A stretch of 64,000 nt of DNA from positions 93,570,001 through 93,634,000 of the forward strand of contig CM074856.1 in NCBI GenBank assembly GCA_037501455.1, read 5' to 3'. A program made the position numbers and the translations under genes. The number at the start of each line of letters is the position of its first letter. The stretch's first letter is position 1. Below, piece after piece: positions 11,491 through 23,022 of the stretch. The DNA comes from Lantana camara (Eukaryota; Streptophyta; Magnoliopsida; Lamiales; Verbenaceae). The notes under the pieces are model-generated. The model saw only the letters and a list, made by a program, of their open reading frames with translations. It was not told the DNA's origin and did not search any database.

Positions 11491-14400
11491 TGTAGCACCC
11501 CAAACGCAGGGTCACCATATCCCCCGCACCTAAGCCCAATTCACATATGAGAAGGAGAGCCCGTACATGAACCAAGCCTAGCCGAACGGAAGACAAGAAA
11601 CTCACTCCCTACCTAGGTGGAACGTAGACCCCAAGAAAAACAGCTAAAACATGCATGAATGCGGAAGCTTCAAAGTGACATATAAAATTCAATCAAAATC
11701 AACTAACGGGTTTAACTATCAGCGAGCACCTGTCCTAACCTTTCCCGAGTTCCAACCATTCAAAACATAAGCACAACGGGTTCAATCTGTTTCCTAGAAA
11801 CCTGTCCCGAATATAATATCCATTACATAATTTTCATACATATCAAAGCATATAAACTTATACATACTTACACAAAAGTTCAAATACAAAATGCAAAATG
11901 CAAACTAATAGAGGACCCGACTCAAAATGGACTCTAGAAACTGACAGACTCCGCCTAGCACGAACCTCCAAAGCAAACCTGAAAACTAAAACATAAAGAG
12001 GGAGGGGTCATTCTCAATTCGACTGAGTGAGGGGCGACTCACACACGCTATATATATAAAGGAGCATAGCACATTTAATTAACATTATTCGTGAACTCGG
12101 GGATAGTTTTTACATGCCAAAGCATTTTCTCGTGATACACACATATAGGGGTCGTAACAAATAAAAACTAAAACAAAATAAACTTAAGTTAACTTACAAT
12201 CTTAACATACGTACAAAACGTAACAAATCATTTCATATTGAATCTTAACGTTTCAAAATACCATATTTTATCTTATTAAAGAGTCTATCCCCATTTCACG
12301 AACTTTAACATAACATGCATACGTACAAAACTCGGCGGGTACGAGTACCTAGTCCCATCTTGGGCTTCTCTGACTAATCAAGCAAACAAATGAAATCAAA
12401 CGAAAACATACTTACACATTATCCTCCTTCGTCGGCGATGGAAGGGTGTATACGCCCTAACCATCCATTACAGTCGAGGGGAGTGCAAGCTTCTCAACCC
12501 TCAGGATATCCATCCCCCACCAAACCTCCTGGCGAGTTCAGGAGTCATCCGAAATAACTGTGGAGATGTGTGCAGGGGCCATAATCGGTGACCCCATGGC
12601 CGTCTCGAGTCTCCCTTACCCACAACTCTGGTACCCATCATTACCATTACATTACATTCATTACAAAACATTACTTAACCTGTTACAAATCATTACATAC
12701 GTTATCATTACATAAACATTAACATTACATACCTTACCTTACAACAACCACACTTTACATACCTCTCTGTATCAACTCATTAACATCATCCTTAACTTGT
12801 GTCTCTCGGCTCATAAGAGGCACAAGGTTTGAAGGGTGGTTTAATATTGAAAAACGGTACAAATCAAATCGAATCCAAACAAGCATACATAGGCTCGTAC
12901 ATAGCGAGTCATACTTACAAACTTATGACAAATTCATAAAATTACATATCTCGCACATATTTACATCTAGGTGAGGTTATAGTTCGCATGCATAGAAAAT
13001 GAGCACGTTTCATTAGGGTTTAACTATAACCTAACCTCACCTTACACCGACGTGGCCAAGAACGAGACAAATGATTCACCCCGGAACCAACTCAGATCAT
13101 GAAACACCACCCCGGGTGCATCTGGACAAACTGAAGACAAAATGCAAGACATAGACTCGAGGATGAACCATACAGACGCACGACAAATATATATGCTCAG
13201 TCAAGTAAGAGATGCAAATACTTAGGCAAAGTTCATATTCAATCTCATTTCGTGCAAATAAATGCATTTAATAACTTAATATATGTTTAAAACACATCAA
13301 GGCATGTTCATGTGCACAATTAATGCAACCAAAGGTAAAGGAAAGGCATATAAGAACAAATGCATACACATAATCATGGTAAAACAAGTTAGGAATAAGT
13401 TAGGAGGTGGGAAGATACGAGAAAAATGGAATAAGAACACAAAAAGCGGTTCCGAGTGAAATTGGGCCAAAGCTGACAGTTTTACCGAAATGGACAAGCT
13501 GTACGAAAATAGGAATATCTTGAGTTTCAGGAATGGGAATTGAGTTTTTCTTATTGGAAATGAAACAAGACACATAGATCTTTTCGATGATATGGAACGA
13601 ATCGTGGTTCGAAGGGATCCGAAAATGGCCGAGGTTTGAAGTTGAACGAATGCAGAATTTTGGCGAAGTGGCGACACCAATTTAAAACCATTATAACTCA
13701 CAATCTAGAATAAATTTTGGTATGATTCCCATTGTAGTTTGTTCTATACTTAAAAAGGTTGATCGAATCCGAAAATTAGCTCAATCGGAGGTCGTATGAG
13801 GGGGTACCCGACCGCTGAATATACAAAGCAAAATTGACCCGGTTGGAGAAAACAGTGCAGAAACCCTTCTGCACTAAAGTACCCGCCCGGGTACTTTTCA
13901 GCATAAAAACTACCCGCCCGGGGAGTCACTCTTCGCATGAAAAAGAAGCAGAAACAGGGGCTAATCGCGGAAGGAACCAAAAAACACCAAAACAACCTCC
14001 AAACTCAACCAATTCACCTCAAATTCAATATATAAGTTCATATATGCATGCTCTATCACATATCTTAATCTTAAAGCATGAAACAAGGTACAAACCAAGT
14101 TGCCATTGATGCTTAAAGCAAGGTACAACAATGGTGATTCAAGAAATATGCAAGCAACGAATAAAATCTCAACAAGCAAACGAAAAGGGAACTCACACGA
14201 ACAACATACTATAATCTAGAAGCATATAATTCACATTTGAAGACATTAGGAGCAAATTTCATAATTTCACACTATTCATCATCATCTCCAAGCTCAAAGA
14301 ATCAAGCGAGGAAAACAAGATTTATTCGGGTAGAAACGAAGCGCCCAAAGAGAGTAATTCACCTTTTACCTTGGATTGTTGATTGGACAAAAAATAGAGA

Positions 14401-14903
14401 TGAAATCTTGAACTCAAGGTGTAGGGTGGGAAAAACCCTCCTTTCTCTTCCTTCTTCCCCTTGGATCGATGTGGAAGAAATGAGGGAGAGAGGAGTGTGG
14501 TTCGGTTCAAATAGCCAAGAAAAACCGGTTCGGTTCAGTTCATGACCGGTTTGGTTCAAACGGTTAGAAATTAAATTGGTAGAGAGTTAAAACGACTTTA
14601 GAAAAAGGCTAGGCTAGATCCATTGGACCCGAATCAACGAAAAGAATCCAAAAGTGAAGTCAGGATTCGAATTCAAATTCCCAAGCTCAAGGTAGCCGTG
14701 AAGGCTCAAACACCCTAATTATAATTAGGTCCTTACTTTGCAAATATTGGACGATTGAGTCGAAGTACAATTAATTAAATTCTAATGTGCATCTAATTAA
14801 ATAAAATTTCAAATTGACACGTAAGGCATGCGAATCACATAATTACTGAATTAAACTCTCCCGAGACCTCGTACCTGTATTGCTGAGAAGACGGGGTGTC
14901 ACA
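11491..14903 (-). repeat. G2 3' LTR (3413 bp)
   Basis: On the plus strand it runs from TGTAGCACCCCAAACGCAGG to GACGGGGTGTCACA, next to the polypurine tract. It shares long stretches with 17688-21103 and 61726-64000. It contains the palindrome cluster at 13854-13928 and a splice donor-like AAGGTAAAAG on the minus strand at about 14366-14378. Confidence 0.93.
13854..13928 (-). repeat. Palindrome cluster in G2 3' LTR
   Basis: AGTGCAGAA (13854-13862), loop ACCC, TTCTGCACT (13867-13875) is a perfect 9-bp stem. AAAGTACCC (13876-13884), loop GCCC, GGGTACTTT (13889-13897) is a second perfect 9-bp stem. A third, imperfect one (ACTACCCGCCCGGGGAGT) follows at about 13910-13928. The same cluster is at about 20055-20120 in the other LTR, where the first stem has decayed (AGCGCAGAA). 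Confidence 0.85.
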
Positions 14904-14939
14904 AACTTCCCCCCTTAAGAGAACCTGGCCCCCAGGTTC
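14904..14939 (-). other. G2 polypurine tract and stem-loop
   Basis: On the minus strand a G-rich polypurine tract (CTTAAGGGGGGAAGTT) abuts the LTR. GAACCTGG (14921-14928), CCC, CCAGGTTC (14932-14939) is a perfect 8-bp stem just inside it, identical in both arms to that of G4. Confidence 0.85.
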
Positions 14940-16590
14940 GCCTGCTCGAGTTTCAAGCTCGAACAACTTTCCGTATTCACCCAAGTTCGAGGTTCATGAT
15001 GTCCCGACGAGAGCTAGCCCGAGAAAGGTCTTCAAGCACAAGGGGTTTGAATCTTCGAATTGACCCGACAATTTGAATTGCTCGATTGACTCGCATGATA
15101 AAGAGGGTCTAAAGTAGATTCAACTCTCACCGTTTGATTTCGTTTGAGTCAACTCTCGAGCTCGGTATTCTCACGAAGGACGTGGCATAACTAAGCTCAA
15201 ACCGAATCTCTTCCTTATCCACGATCCAAGGTCCGAAGTGTCTAACATCCGGACCCCCCCTTCATATATCACCGACTCTTCAAAGAGGCTTGTTGAATTG
15301 TTGCAAAGCACGACCCTCATCAAACCACACTCACATAATTCACACACTCAAGGTACAAAACAAAATTAAAGATGCATGATGCACATGATATGTATGTTTT
15401 AGCATACCGTTCACCGATTTCGGGAACCTTATTTTGTGATGGAATTTCGATCTATCTCGAAGTCTTTGTTGAAGCCCCTTTTTCATTATTGATGTTAGGC
15501 CTTGGGAATTCTTGATGTATCCTAACACTTTAACGCCTCGACCTTGAGTATCAAAGTTCCTAGTAGGTCCTAATACCATGGCATTCATCCGGTCTTCAAC
15601 TCCTCTAATAGCCTTAGTCCTTAAATACCGCTCCAATTTGTAATGCCACTCCTTGAATCTGCTCTTGGCTTTGTTTCTACTTATCTCAACGATTTGGAAC
15701 CTCCGACTATCTCTTCTTGAAACTTCTTCTACTCCAACCTTTAATTCTTAAGTGTTCTCTTGGTCTTGTTATCATTCCCAAGAATTGAATTCCTGTAGCT
15801 CTATTTCATCACCAATTTCTTTATAGCTCGGATACCTCCACTCGGGTGCTTCTTTGTAAAAATCCTAAGGTACGAGTATTGCCTTTTAATTATGGTCCTT
15901 AATATGATTCTTCAAATGAGGTGTTGATTCTCCCATCTAGTACCACTCTTTTCTTGAAGTGTAAGAGTGATGTATTCGAAGTTCCTTAGAGATTACCACT
16001 GAACTCTTCTCTAGCGCGGAGATATCCCCCTTTAAACCCCTTCTTCGGAAGCCCAGTTGAATAGTGGGTCAAACACCATGCCCCTGAGATTTGTGATAGA
16101 TTTCAATTGCTCTCCAAATTTTGGGCCGAATCCTTGCTCCTTCGCCGGTGGTAGTTTCCCGAAGTTATGCCACCCTTAAAATACTTCTTAGTGCTCTAAC
16201 TCCCGAATCATAATCGTTAATCCCAATTTATAGTTCTTCAACCTAACACATTCCTTCCAATAACTTCTAATACCGTCAATCATGCTCGACCATAGGGAAA
16301 AATCATCTATAAAGCAAACACTAAATATTCATCCTGGGTTACATATATCGATGTTATGCATCAAGTAATTTCACTTAAACACATAGAAATGTTAAAAGCA
16401 ATAATTTCAATATAAAGAGTAAATAAGTGCAAAATTGAATATGTCATGGATGTACGTGCCATGGATGCGATTACCTCCATCCTCGGGGTTCAGGTCAATT
16501 TCCGATGCGAAACCTTTAATCTCGCTTCCATTCTTTGTTAGCCTTAGTTTGATCACATTTGGCAACCATATGTTCCTTTAATCGCACACG
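14940..16590 (-). other. G2 internal region without recognisable genes
   Basis: About 1.65 kb between the stem-loop and the gag remnant. Minus frames up to 98 codons exist (15340-15636) but show no retroelement motif. Probably decayed or non-coding internal DNA. Confidence 0.5.
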
Positions 16591-16599
16591 TAACCTTTC

Positions 16600-17415
16600 T
16601 TCAATCGATCTCAAAATGCCTCTTATGTATGGTTATCTCATCCACAATAAGCACATGGTCGGGATTCTTTGTTTGACCTTGATTGATTTTTGGTATTATG
16701 CTTCTTTCCACGGATCTTTTTAGGTCGAGTACCATGTTGATGGAATCCTTCTTCCACTTTTGTGTTCAAGTATAATCCCAACTCAATTCTCAATCCCGAA
16801 GCTTTTTTTTCCTTCTTCCTTGCAAACCTCTAATTTTTGAACCTTAAAGCTTTCGTCGTGACTTGTTCCCACGTACTTGTATCCATCGCACTTAAAGCCT
16901 CCTTGAACTCTTCCAAAAGACCTTCCATAAAATACCAAGCCTTCATCATGTCGTCGTTTGTAATATGAAGCACATATACACCCAATCTCTCAAATTCTTT
17001 GATGTCTCCATGACCGTTTGTCTCCTTGTTTTAGGGTAAGAAAGTACTCAAATTTTCGGTCTTGCAAAACAGTCGGGGTATACCTCTTTCTAAGCTCCCG
17101 ACTGAAGGCATCCCACATAAATCCCTCGCCCGTTACTTCTACTCAGGAGGCGATCCTTTCACCATTCCCTTGCTTGACCTTGTAGGAGTAGTCTAGCAAT
17201 GCGAGTCATATCTTACAGTTACACGGCCATACTTCGGAGATGTTTTCAACCTCGGAAAGCTGCTCCTCGGCCCGAATATCATCACCTTCTCTGAGTTGAG
17301 GCGGATTGAATGCTCTGAATTCTCCATGAAATATTTCCATTGGATTTATAGGTTGCACTTGACTGTGGGGAGGTTGATAGGATGATTGACCGAAATCTTA
17401 TAGACAGGGTAGCAT
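16600..17415 (-). pseudogene. gag: G2 gag remnant
   Basis: The start is ATG 17415-17413, placed one base after an AG acceptor-like site as in the other elements; the sixth codon is already a stop (TAA). Pieces of the capsid-like domain can be read on the minus strand, such as FERLGVYVLHITNDD, KAWYFMEGLLEEFKEA and DTSTWEQV. They resemble G4's gag more than those of G1 or G5. A zinc knuckle is still visible at about 16629-16655 (CAYCG ... NH) with a stop inside it. Many stops and shifts; not functional. Confidence 0.75.
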
Positions 17416-17667
17416 CCTAAAAATTCAAACAACTACAATATAGGTATTTGCATGTCGGTTAGTACGTGAATATGGCACATAACTAAGTCAAGTAAGAGCA
17501 ACTAGGAAATGCAATGCATCAAGAAAGATAAAGTCAATGAAGTGATCAAATTTAAACATATACCATAGCAAATCCGGATGCAAATACATACATAATGCCA
17601 CGTTATCCTATACCGCACGACTTACACCGACACAACACGACTTTGAGCCTTGGTTTTGCAACCCAGG

Positions 17668-17679
17668 GCTCTGATACCA
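17668..17679 (-). other. G2 primer-binding site
   Basis: GCTCTGATACCA on the plus strand, i.e. a perfect TGGTATCAGAGC on the minus strand, 8 bases inside the 5' LTR. Confidence 0.93.
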
Positions 17680-17687
17680 CTTCAAGA

Positions 17688-20600
17688 TGAAGCACCCCGA
17701 ACGCAGGTACACCACATCTCCCGCACCTAAGCCCAATTCACATACGAGATGGAGAGCCCGTATATAAACAAAGCCTAGGCAAACGAAAGACAACAAACAC
17801 ACTCCCTAGCTAGGCGGAACGTAGACCCCAAGAACAACAGCTCAAACATGCATGAATACGAAAGCTTGAAAGTGACATATAAAATTCAATCAAAATCAAC
17901 TAATGGTTTCAACTATCATTGAGCACCTGTCCTAACCTATCCCGTGTTCCATCCATTCAAAACATAAGCACAACGGGTTCAATCTGTTTCCTAGAAACCT
18001 GTCCCGAATATAATATCCGTTACATAATTTTCATACATATCGAAGCATATAAACTTATACATACTTACACAAAGGTTCAGATACAAAATGCGAAAATGCA
18101 AACTAACAGAGGACCCGACTCAAAACGAACTCTAGAAACTGACAGACTCTGCCTAGCACGAACCTCTAAAGCAAACCTACAAACTAAAACATAAAGAGGG
18201 AGGGGTCAGTCTTAATTCGACTGAGTGAGGGGCGACTCACACACGCTATATGTATATATAAAGGAGCATAGCACATTTAAATAACATTATTCGTGAACTC
18301 GGGGATAGTTTTTGCATGCCAAAGCATTTTCCCGTGATACATAAATCTAGGGGTCGTAACAAATCAAAACTAAAACAAAACAAACTTAAGTTAACTTACA
18401 ATCTTAACATATTTTCAAAACGTAACAAATCATTTCATATTGAATTTTAACGTTTCAAAATACCATATTTTATCTTATTAAAGAGCCTATCCCCGTTTTA
18501 CGAACTTTAACATAACATGCATACATACAAAACTCGGTGGGTACGAGTACCTAGTGCCATCCTGGGCTCCTCCGACTAATCAAGCAAACAAATGAAATCA
18601 AACGAAAATAGACTTACACATTAACCTTCTTCTTCAGCGATGAAAGGGTGTATACGCCCTAACCATCCATTACAGTCGAGGGGAGTGCAAGCCTCTCAAC
18701 CCTCAGGATATCCATCCCCCACCAAACCTCCTGGCGAGTTCAGGAGTAATGCAAACTAACTATGGAGATGTGTATAGGGGTCATAACCAGCGACCCCATG
18801 GCCGTCTCGGGTCTCCCTTACCCACAACTTCGGAACCATCATTACCATTACATTACATTCATTACAAAACATTACTTAACCTGCTACAAATCATTACATA
18901 CGTTATCATTACATAAACATTAACATTACATACCATGCCTTGCAACAACCACGCTTTACATACCTCTCCGTGTCAACTATTTAAAATCATCCTTAGCTCT
19001 TGTCTCCCGGCTCATAAGAGGCACACGATTTGAAGCGTGGTTTAATGTTGCAAAACATTACAAATCAAATCGAATCCAAACTAGCATACATAGGCTCGTA
19101 CATAGCGAATCATACTTATAAAGTTATAACAAATTCATAAAATTACATGTCTCGCACATATTTACTTGTAGGTAAGGTTATAGTTCGTATGCATAGAAAG
19201 CGAGCACGTTTCATTAGGGTTTAACTATAACCTAACCTCACCTTACACCGACGTGGCCAAGAATGAGACAAATGATTCACCCTGGAATCAACTCAGATCA
19301 CGAAACACCACCCCGGGTGCACCTGGACAAACTGAAGTCAAAATGCAAGACTTAGACTCGAGGATGAACCATATAGATGCACGGCATATATAGATGCTTA
19401 GTCATGTAAGACATTCAAATACTTAGGTAAAGTTCATATTCAATCTCATTTCGTGTAAAGAAATGCATTTCAGAACTTAACATATGCTTAAAACACATCA
19501 AGGCATGTTCATGTGCCCAATTAATGCAACCAAAGGTAAAGGAAAGGCACATAAGAACAAATGCATACACATAATCATCGTAAAACAAGTTAGGAATAAG
19601 TTCAGAGGTGGGAAGATACAAGAAAAATGCAATAAGAATACAAAAAGCGGTTCCGAGTGAAATTGGGCCAAAGCTGACAATTTTACTAAAACGCAGAAGC
19701 TGTACGAAAATAGGAATATCTTGAGTTTTAGGAATGGGAATTGAGTTTTTCTTATTGGAAATGAAACAAGACACATAGATCTTTCCGATGATATATGACA
19801 CAAATCGTGGTTCGAAGGGATCCGAAAATGGCCGAGGTTTGAAGTTGAACGAATGCAGAATTTTGGCAAAGTGGCGACACCAAATTAAAACGATTATAAC
19901 TCACAATATAGAATAAATTTTGGTATGATTCCCATTGGAGATTGTTCTATACTTAAAAAGGTTGATCGTATCAGAAAATCAGCTCAATCGAAGATTATAT
20001 GAAGGGGTACCCAGCCGGGGAAAATATAAGGCAAAATTGACCCGGCAGGTGAAAACAGCGCAGAAACCCTTCTGCACTAAAGTACCCGCCCGGGTACTTT
20101 TCCGCATACAAACTACCCACCCGGGGAGTCACTCTGGGCGTGAAAAAGAAGCAGAAACAGGGGCTAATCGCGGAAGGAACCAAAAAACACCAAAACAACC
20201 TCCAAACTCAAACAATTCACCTCAAATTCAATATATAAGTTCATGTGTGCATGCTCTATCACATATGTTAATCTTAAAGCATGAAACAAGATAGAAAACA
20301 AGTTTCCATTGATGCTTGAAGCAAGGTACAACAATGGTGATTCAAGAAATACGCAAGCAACGAATAAAATCTCAACATGCAAACGAAAAGGGAACTCACA
20401 CGAACAACTTACTACAGTCTAGGAGCATATAATTCACATTTGAACATTAGGAGAAAATTTCATAATTTCACACTATTCATCATCATCTCCAAGCTAAAAG
20501 AATCAAGCAAGGAAAACAAGATTTATTTGGGTAGAAACGAAGCACGCGAAGAGAGGAATTCACCTCTTAGCTTGGATTGTTGATTGGACGAAAAATGGAG

Positions 20601-21103
20601 ATGAAATCTTGAACTCAAGGTGTAAAGTGGGAAAAACCCTTTTTTTTCTCTTCCTTCTTCCCCTTGGATTGATGTGTAAGAAAAGAGGGAGAGAGGAGTG
20701 TGGTTGGGTTCAAATAGCCATGAAAAATCGATTTCGTTCGGTTCAAGACGGGTTCGTTTCAAACGGTTAGAAATTAAATTGGTAGGGAGGTTCCTTCCCC
20801 TTGACAAAAAGGCAAGGCTAGATCCATTGTGCCCGAATCGACGAAAATAATCCAAAAGTGAAGTCGGAATTCGAATTTGAATTCCCAAGCCCAAGGTAGC
20901 CACGAAGGCTCAAACACCATAATTATAATTAGGTTCTTACTTTGCAAATATTGGACGATTGAGTCTAACTACAATTAATTAAATTTTAATACGCATATAA
21001 TTAAATAAAATTTCAAATTGACACTTAAGGCATGCGAATCACATAATTACTGAATTAAACTTTCCGAGACGTCGTATCTGGATTGCGGAAAAGACGGGGT
21101 GCA
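17688..21103 (-). repeat. G2 5' LTR (about 3.4 kb)
   Basis: Begins TGAAGCACCCCGAACGCAGG (TGTA mutated to TGAA) and ends near AAGACGGGGTGCA. Collinear with 11491-14903. It keeps the perfect AAAGTACCC/GGGTACTTT palindrome at 20079-20100. The outer end is eroded, so the true boundary is uncertain by a few bases. Confidence 0.9.
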
Positions 21104-21448
21104 TAGTGATAAGTTGTGATCGTGGAAATTAGCCTTGGTTTGATGTTGTAATAATATCCTATAATCACAACTCAACTCAAATATAAATACATGCCGGTTA
21201 GTAAGTCATGTGGCACAGAATTAACATCAAAAGCACATATTGATGCAAAATGCCAAACATAATTCAACAAAATTTAACGTTAACACATTTAACAATATAT
21301 TTCCATATCAAGTTTCAATAACAAATGCTCATGATCAATGCGTTGCACATGTTGACATATTGTTCCTAAGCCGTTCGACCTATAGTTGACATGACACAAC
21401 GCTAGAAACCCCAGTTTTGCAACCTGGGGCTCTGATACCACTTTAGTA
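21104..21448 (-). mobile_element. G3: leader and primer site of an older gypsy element
   Basis: Internal leader of a minus-strand element. The perfect primer site GCTCTGATACCA lies at 21429-21440, just before the LTR at 21449. A decayed acceptor/gag start (TTATAGGATA on the minus strand) lies at about 21143-21155. The rest of the internal region is missing where G2 begins. Confidence 0.75.
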
Positions 21449-22524
21449 TGTAGCACCCGCAACGATAGGCACCACATCCCCCGCACTAGAAGTGTAGTTC
21501 ACACATGAAATAGATAGTCCAAGCATGGACCGGACTCGTAGCAAACGGGTGACAAAATAAAAGATCACCTAGTTAGGTAGAATCTAACCATGTGTTAATT
21601 AATCAAGAATATCCAAAATGCGGTGCGGAAGCAATGTGTTAAACACATGAAATCTAACAATGGCTACAAGCCCAACAATTTCATAAACATATTTAAATCC
21701 ATCATGTAACCTAACAATGGGTTCAACTAAGCATACAACCTATCCCAAACTCATTCCAACAATAATTCATAATGTTGAATACTTTTGAATACTTTTGAAC
21801 TCATTCCAACAATAATCTCCAACCAAACTCCGATCGTGTACAAGAACATGATTTAATACTTTTGAATACTTGATCATGTAACACATAATAATACATGCGA
21901 ATCATATACGTGAAACGTGACTGCTTGGGCAATCCATGTCCCGACCTTCCCGCGTGGGAAAATAATAGTTCCAACCTTTTCCTTCCCCTGGTCAGGCCTG
22001 TAGACCCAAACCACTCCGTTATCCATATCGAGTTGGGGGATCGTACCCGTTCATTCGTAGGGTTAACCACCGGCTAAAGAATATCCCGCCTTCCTACCAC
22101 CTAGGTCACATGAAGATATTCTTAAAGGGTCCTTTATACTAATTGATTGACCGACGACCTAATACCATACCGGTTTCCACTCACACATTTCCCCGGGCCC
22201 AATAATACGTGAACATGATCGTGCGTAATCTCGCCAAAACATTTCAAGTCATGAAGATCGTTAGACATTTCAAAATCCTTGGAAATAATTTACTCAATAA
22301 GAATTTACTTGATGACTCCACTTTGAAAACAATATATATATACATTAGGTTTTTGGCCAAAACTTGTCACATAAGGTTATAGGGTTCAATACGGGTGCTT
22401 ATTTAATCCGGAAGTCTCTACCCTGGAAACGAACTACATAAGAGAAGAAATAACGTGTGCTCGTGAGAAATGACTCAATATGAAACCAAATAGGACGCAT
22501 GGCGATGTTCATGAAGTGGTATAG
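21449..22524 (-). repeat. G3 5' LTR, first half
   Basis: Begins TGTAGCACCC with CACATCCCCCGCACTAG. Interrupted at TATAG (22520-22524). The LTR resumes after the second TATAG (44994-44998) and ends at about 46534. No coding content. Confidence 0.8.
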
Positions 22525-22733
22525 TGTAACAGCTCGAAAACCCGGCTGTCGATATTATTCGCTTTGGTAGGCTAAGCGATACCACCCTCACGGTTTTGTT
22601 TCTCTCGCTGGAATTTAAGCCCGAAGGCGCCCAGCCAGGAAAAGGCCTCAACAGTTGGAGGTTTCCACCCACTTATAAAGTGGGCTTAGTTCACCTTCCC
22701 AACCGATGTGGGACAAGCTCTTTTAGCTTTACA
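22525..22733 (-). repeat. TRIM terminal repeat (3' on minus strand)
   Basis: 209 bp, nearly identical to 22803-23011. Contains the CACTTATAAAGTGGG palindromic stretch and CCGATGTGGGAC. Confidence 0.92.
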
Positions 22734-22802
22734 ATCCAACCCCCCATAAGGGCCCAGCGTCCTCGCTGGCACACCGGCTCGGGCCCCGGCTCTGATACCA
22801 AG

Positions 22803-23011
22803 TGTAACAGCCCAAAAACCTACCTGTCGATATTGACCACTTTGGTGGGCTAAGCGACACCTCGCTCACGGTTTTGTTTCTCCCGCTGGAATTTAAGCCC
22901 GAAGGCGCCCAGGCAGGAAAAGGCCTCAACATTGGGAGGTTTCCACCCACTTATAAAGTGGGCTTAGTTCACCTCCCCAACCGATGTGGGACAAGCTCTT
23001 TTAAATTGACA
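22803..23011 (-). repeat. TRIM terminal repeat (5' on minus strand)
   Basis: 209-bp partner of 22525-22733, adjacent to the reversed primer site at 22788-22800. Confidence 0.92.
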
Positions 23012-23022
23012 ATTCACAAGGA

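Larger units (their letters stand above)
11491..21103 (-). mobile_element. G2: non-autonomous gypsy element (gag remnant only), minus
   Basis: Two LTRs of about 3.4 kb (11491-14903 and 17688-21103) flank 2.8 kb of internal DNA. A polypurine tract lies at its low-coordinate side and an initiator-Met primer site at its high-coordinate side, so it reads on the minus strand. The internal part holds a ruined gag; no reverse transcriptase, RNase H or integrase motif is seen. No clear target duplication: ATGAA on the left, and the right LTR end is eroded (GGGGTGCATAG instead of GGGGTGTCACA). The LTR family is the same as at 61726-64000. Confidence 0.88.
22525..23011 (-). mobile_element. TRIM (terminal-repeat retrotransposon in miniature), 487 bp
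   Basis: Two direct repeats of 209 bp (22525-22733 and 22803-23011), each starting TGTAACAGC and ending in ACA, flank a 69-bp middle. The middle has a perfect initiator-Met primer site in reverse (GGCTCTGATACCA, 22788-22800) and a G-rich polypurine tract (CCCCCCATAAGG in reverse, about 22739-22752), so it reads on the minus strand. No coding capacity; such elements depend on other retroelements. Left flank is TATAG; the right flank is not, but TATAG occurs after G4 at 44994-44998. No 5S rRNA sequence is seen in the repeats, so it is not Cassandra. Confidence 0.92.

Noticed and set aside
11336..11605. Minus frame of 89 codons as a gene
   Set aside because: It crosses the G2 LTR boundary at 11491, so it is an accident of the junction.
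22525..23011. TRIM as Cassandra
   Set aside because: Cassandra repeats carry 5S rRNA-like sequence with A- and C-box promoters. None is seen in these 209-bp repeats.
23018..23022. AAGGA before the G4 3' LTR as its target duplication
   Set aside because: The sequence after the other LTR end is TATAG. AAGGA instead matches the element's own leader next to the primer site.
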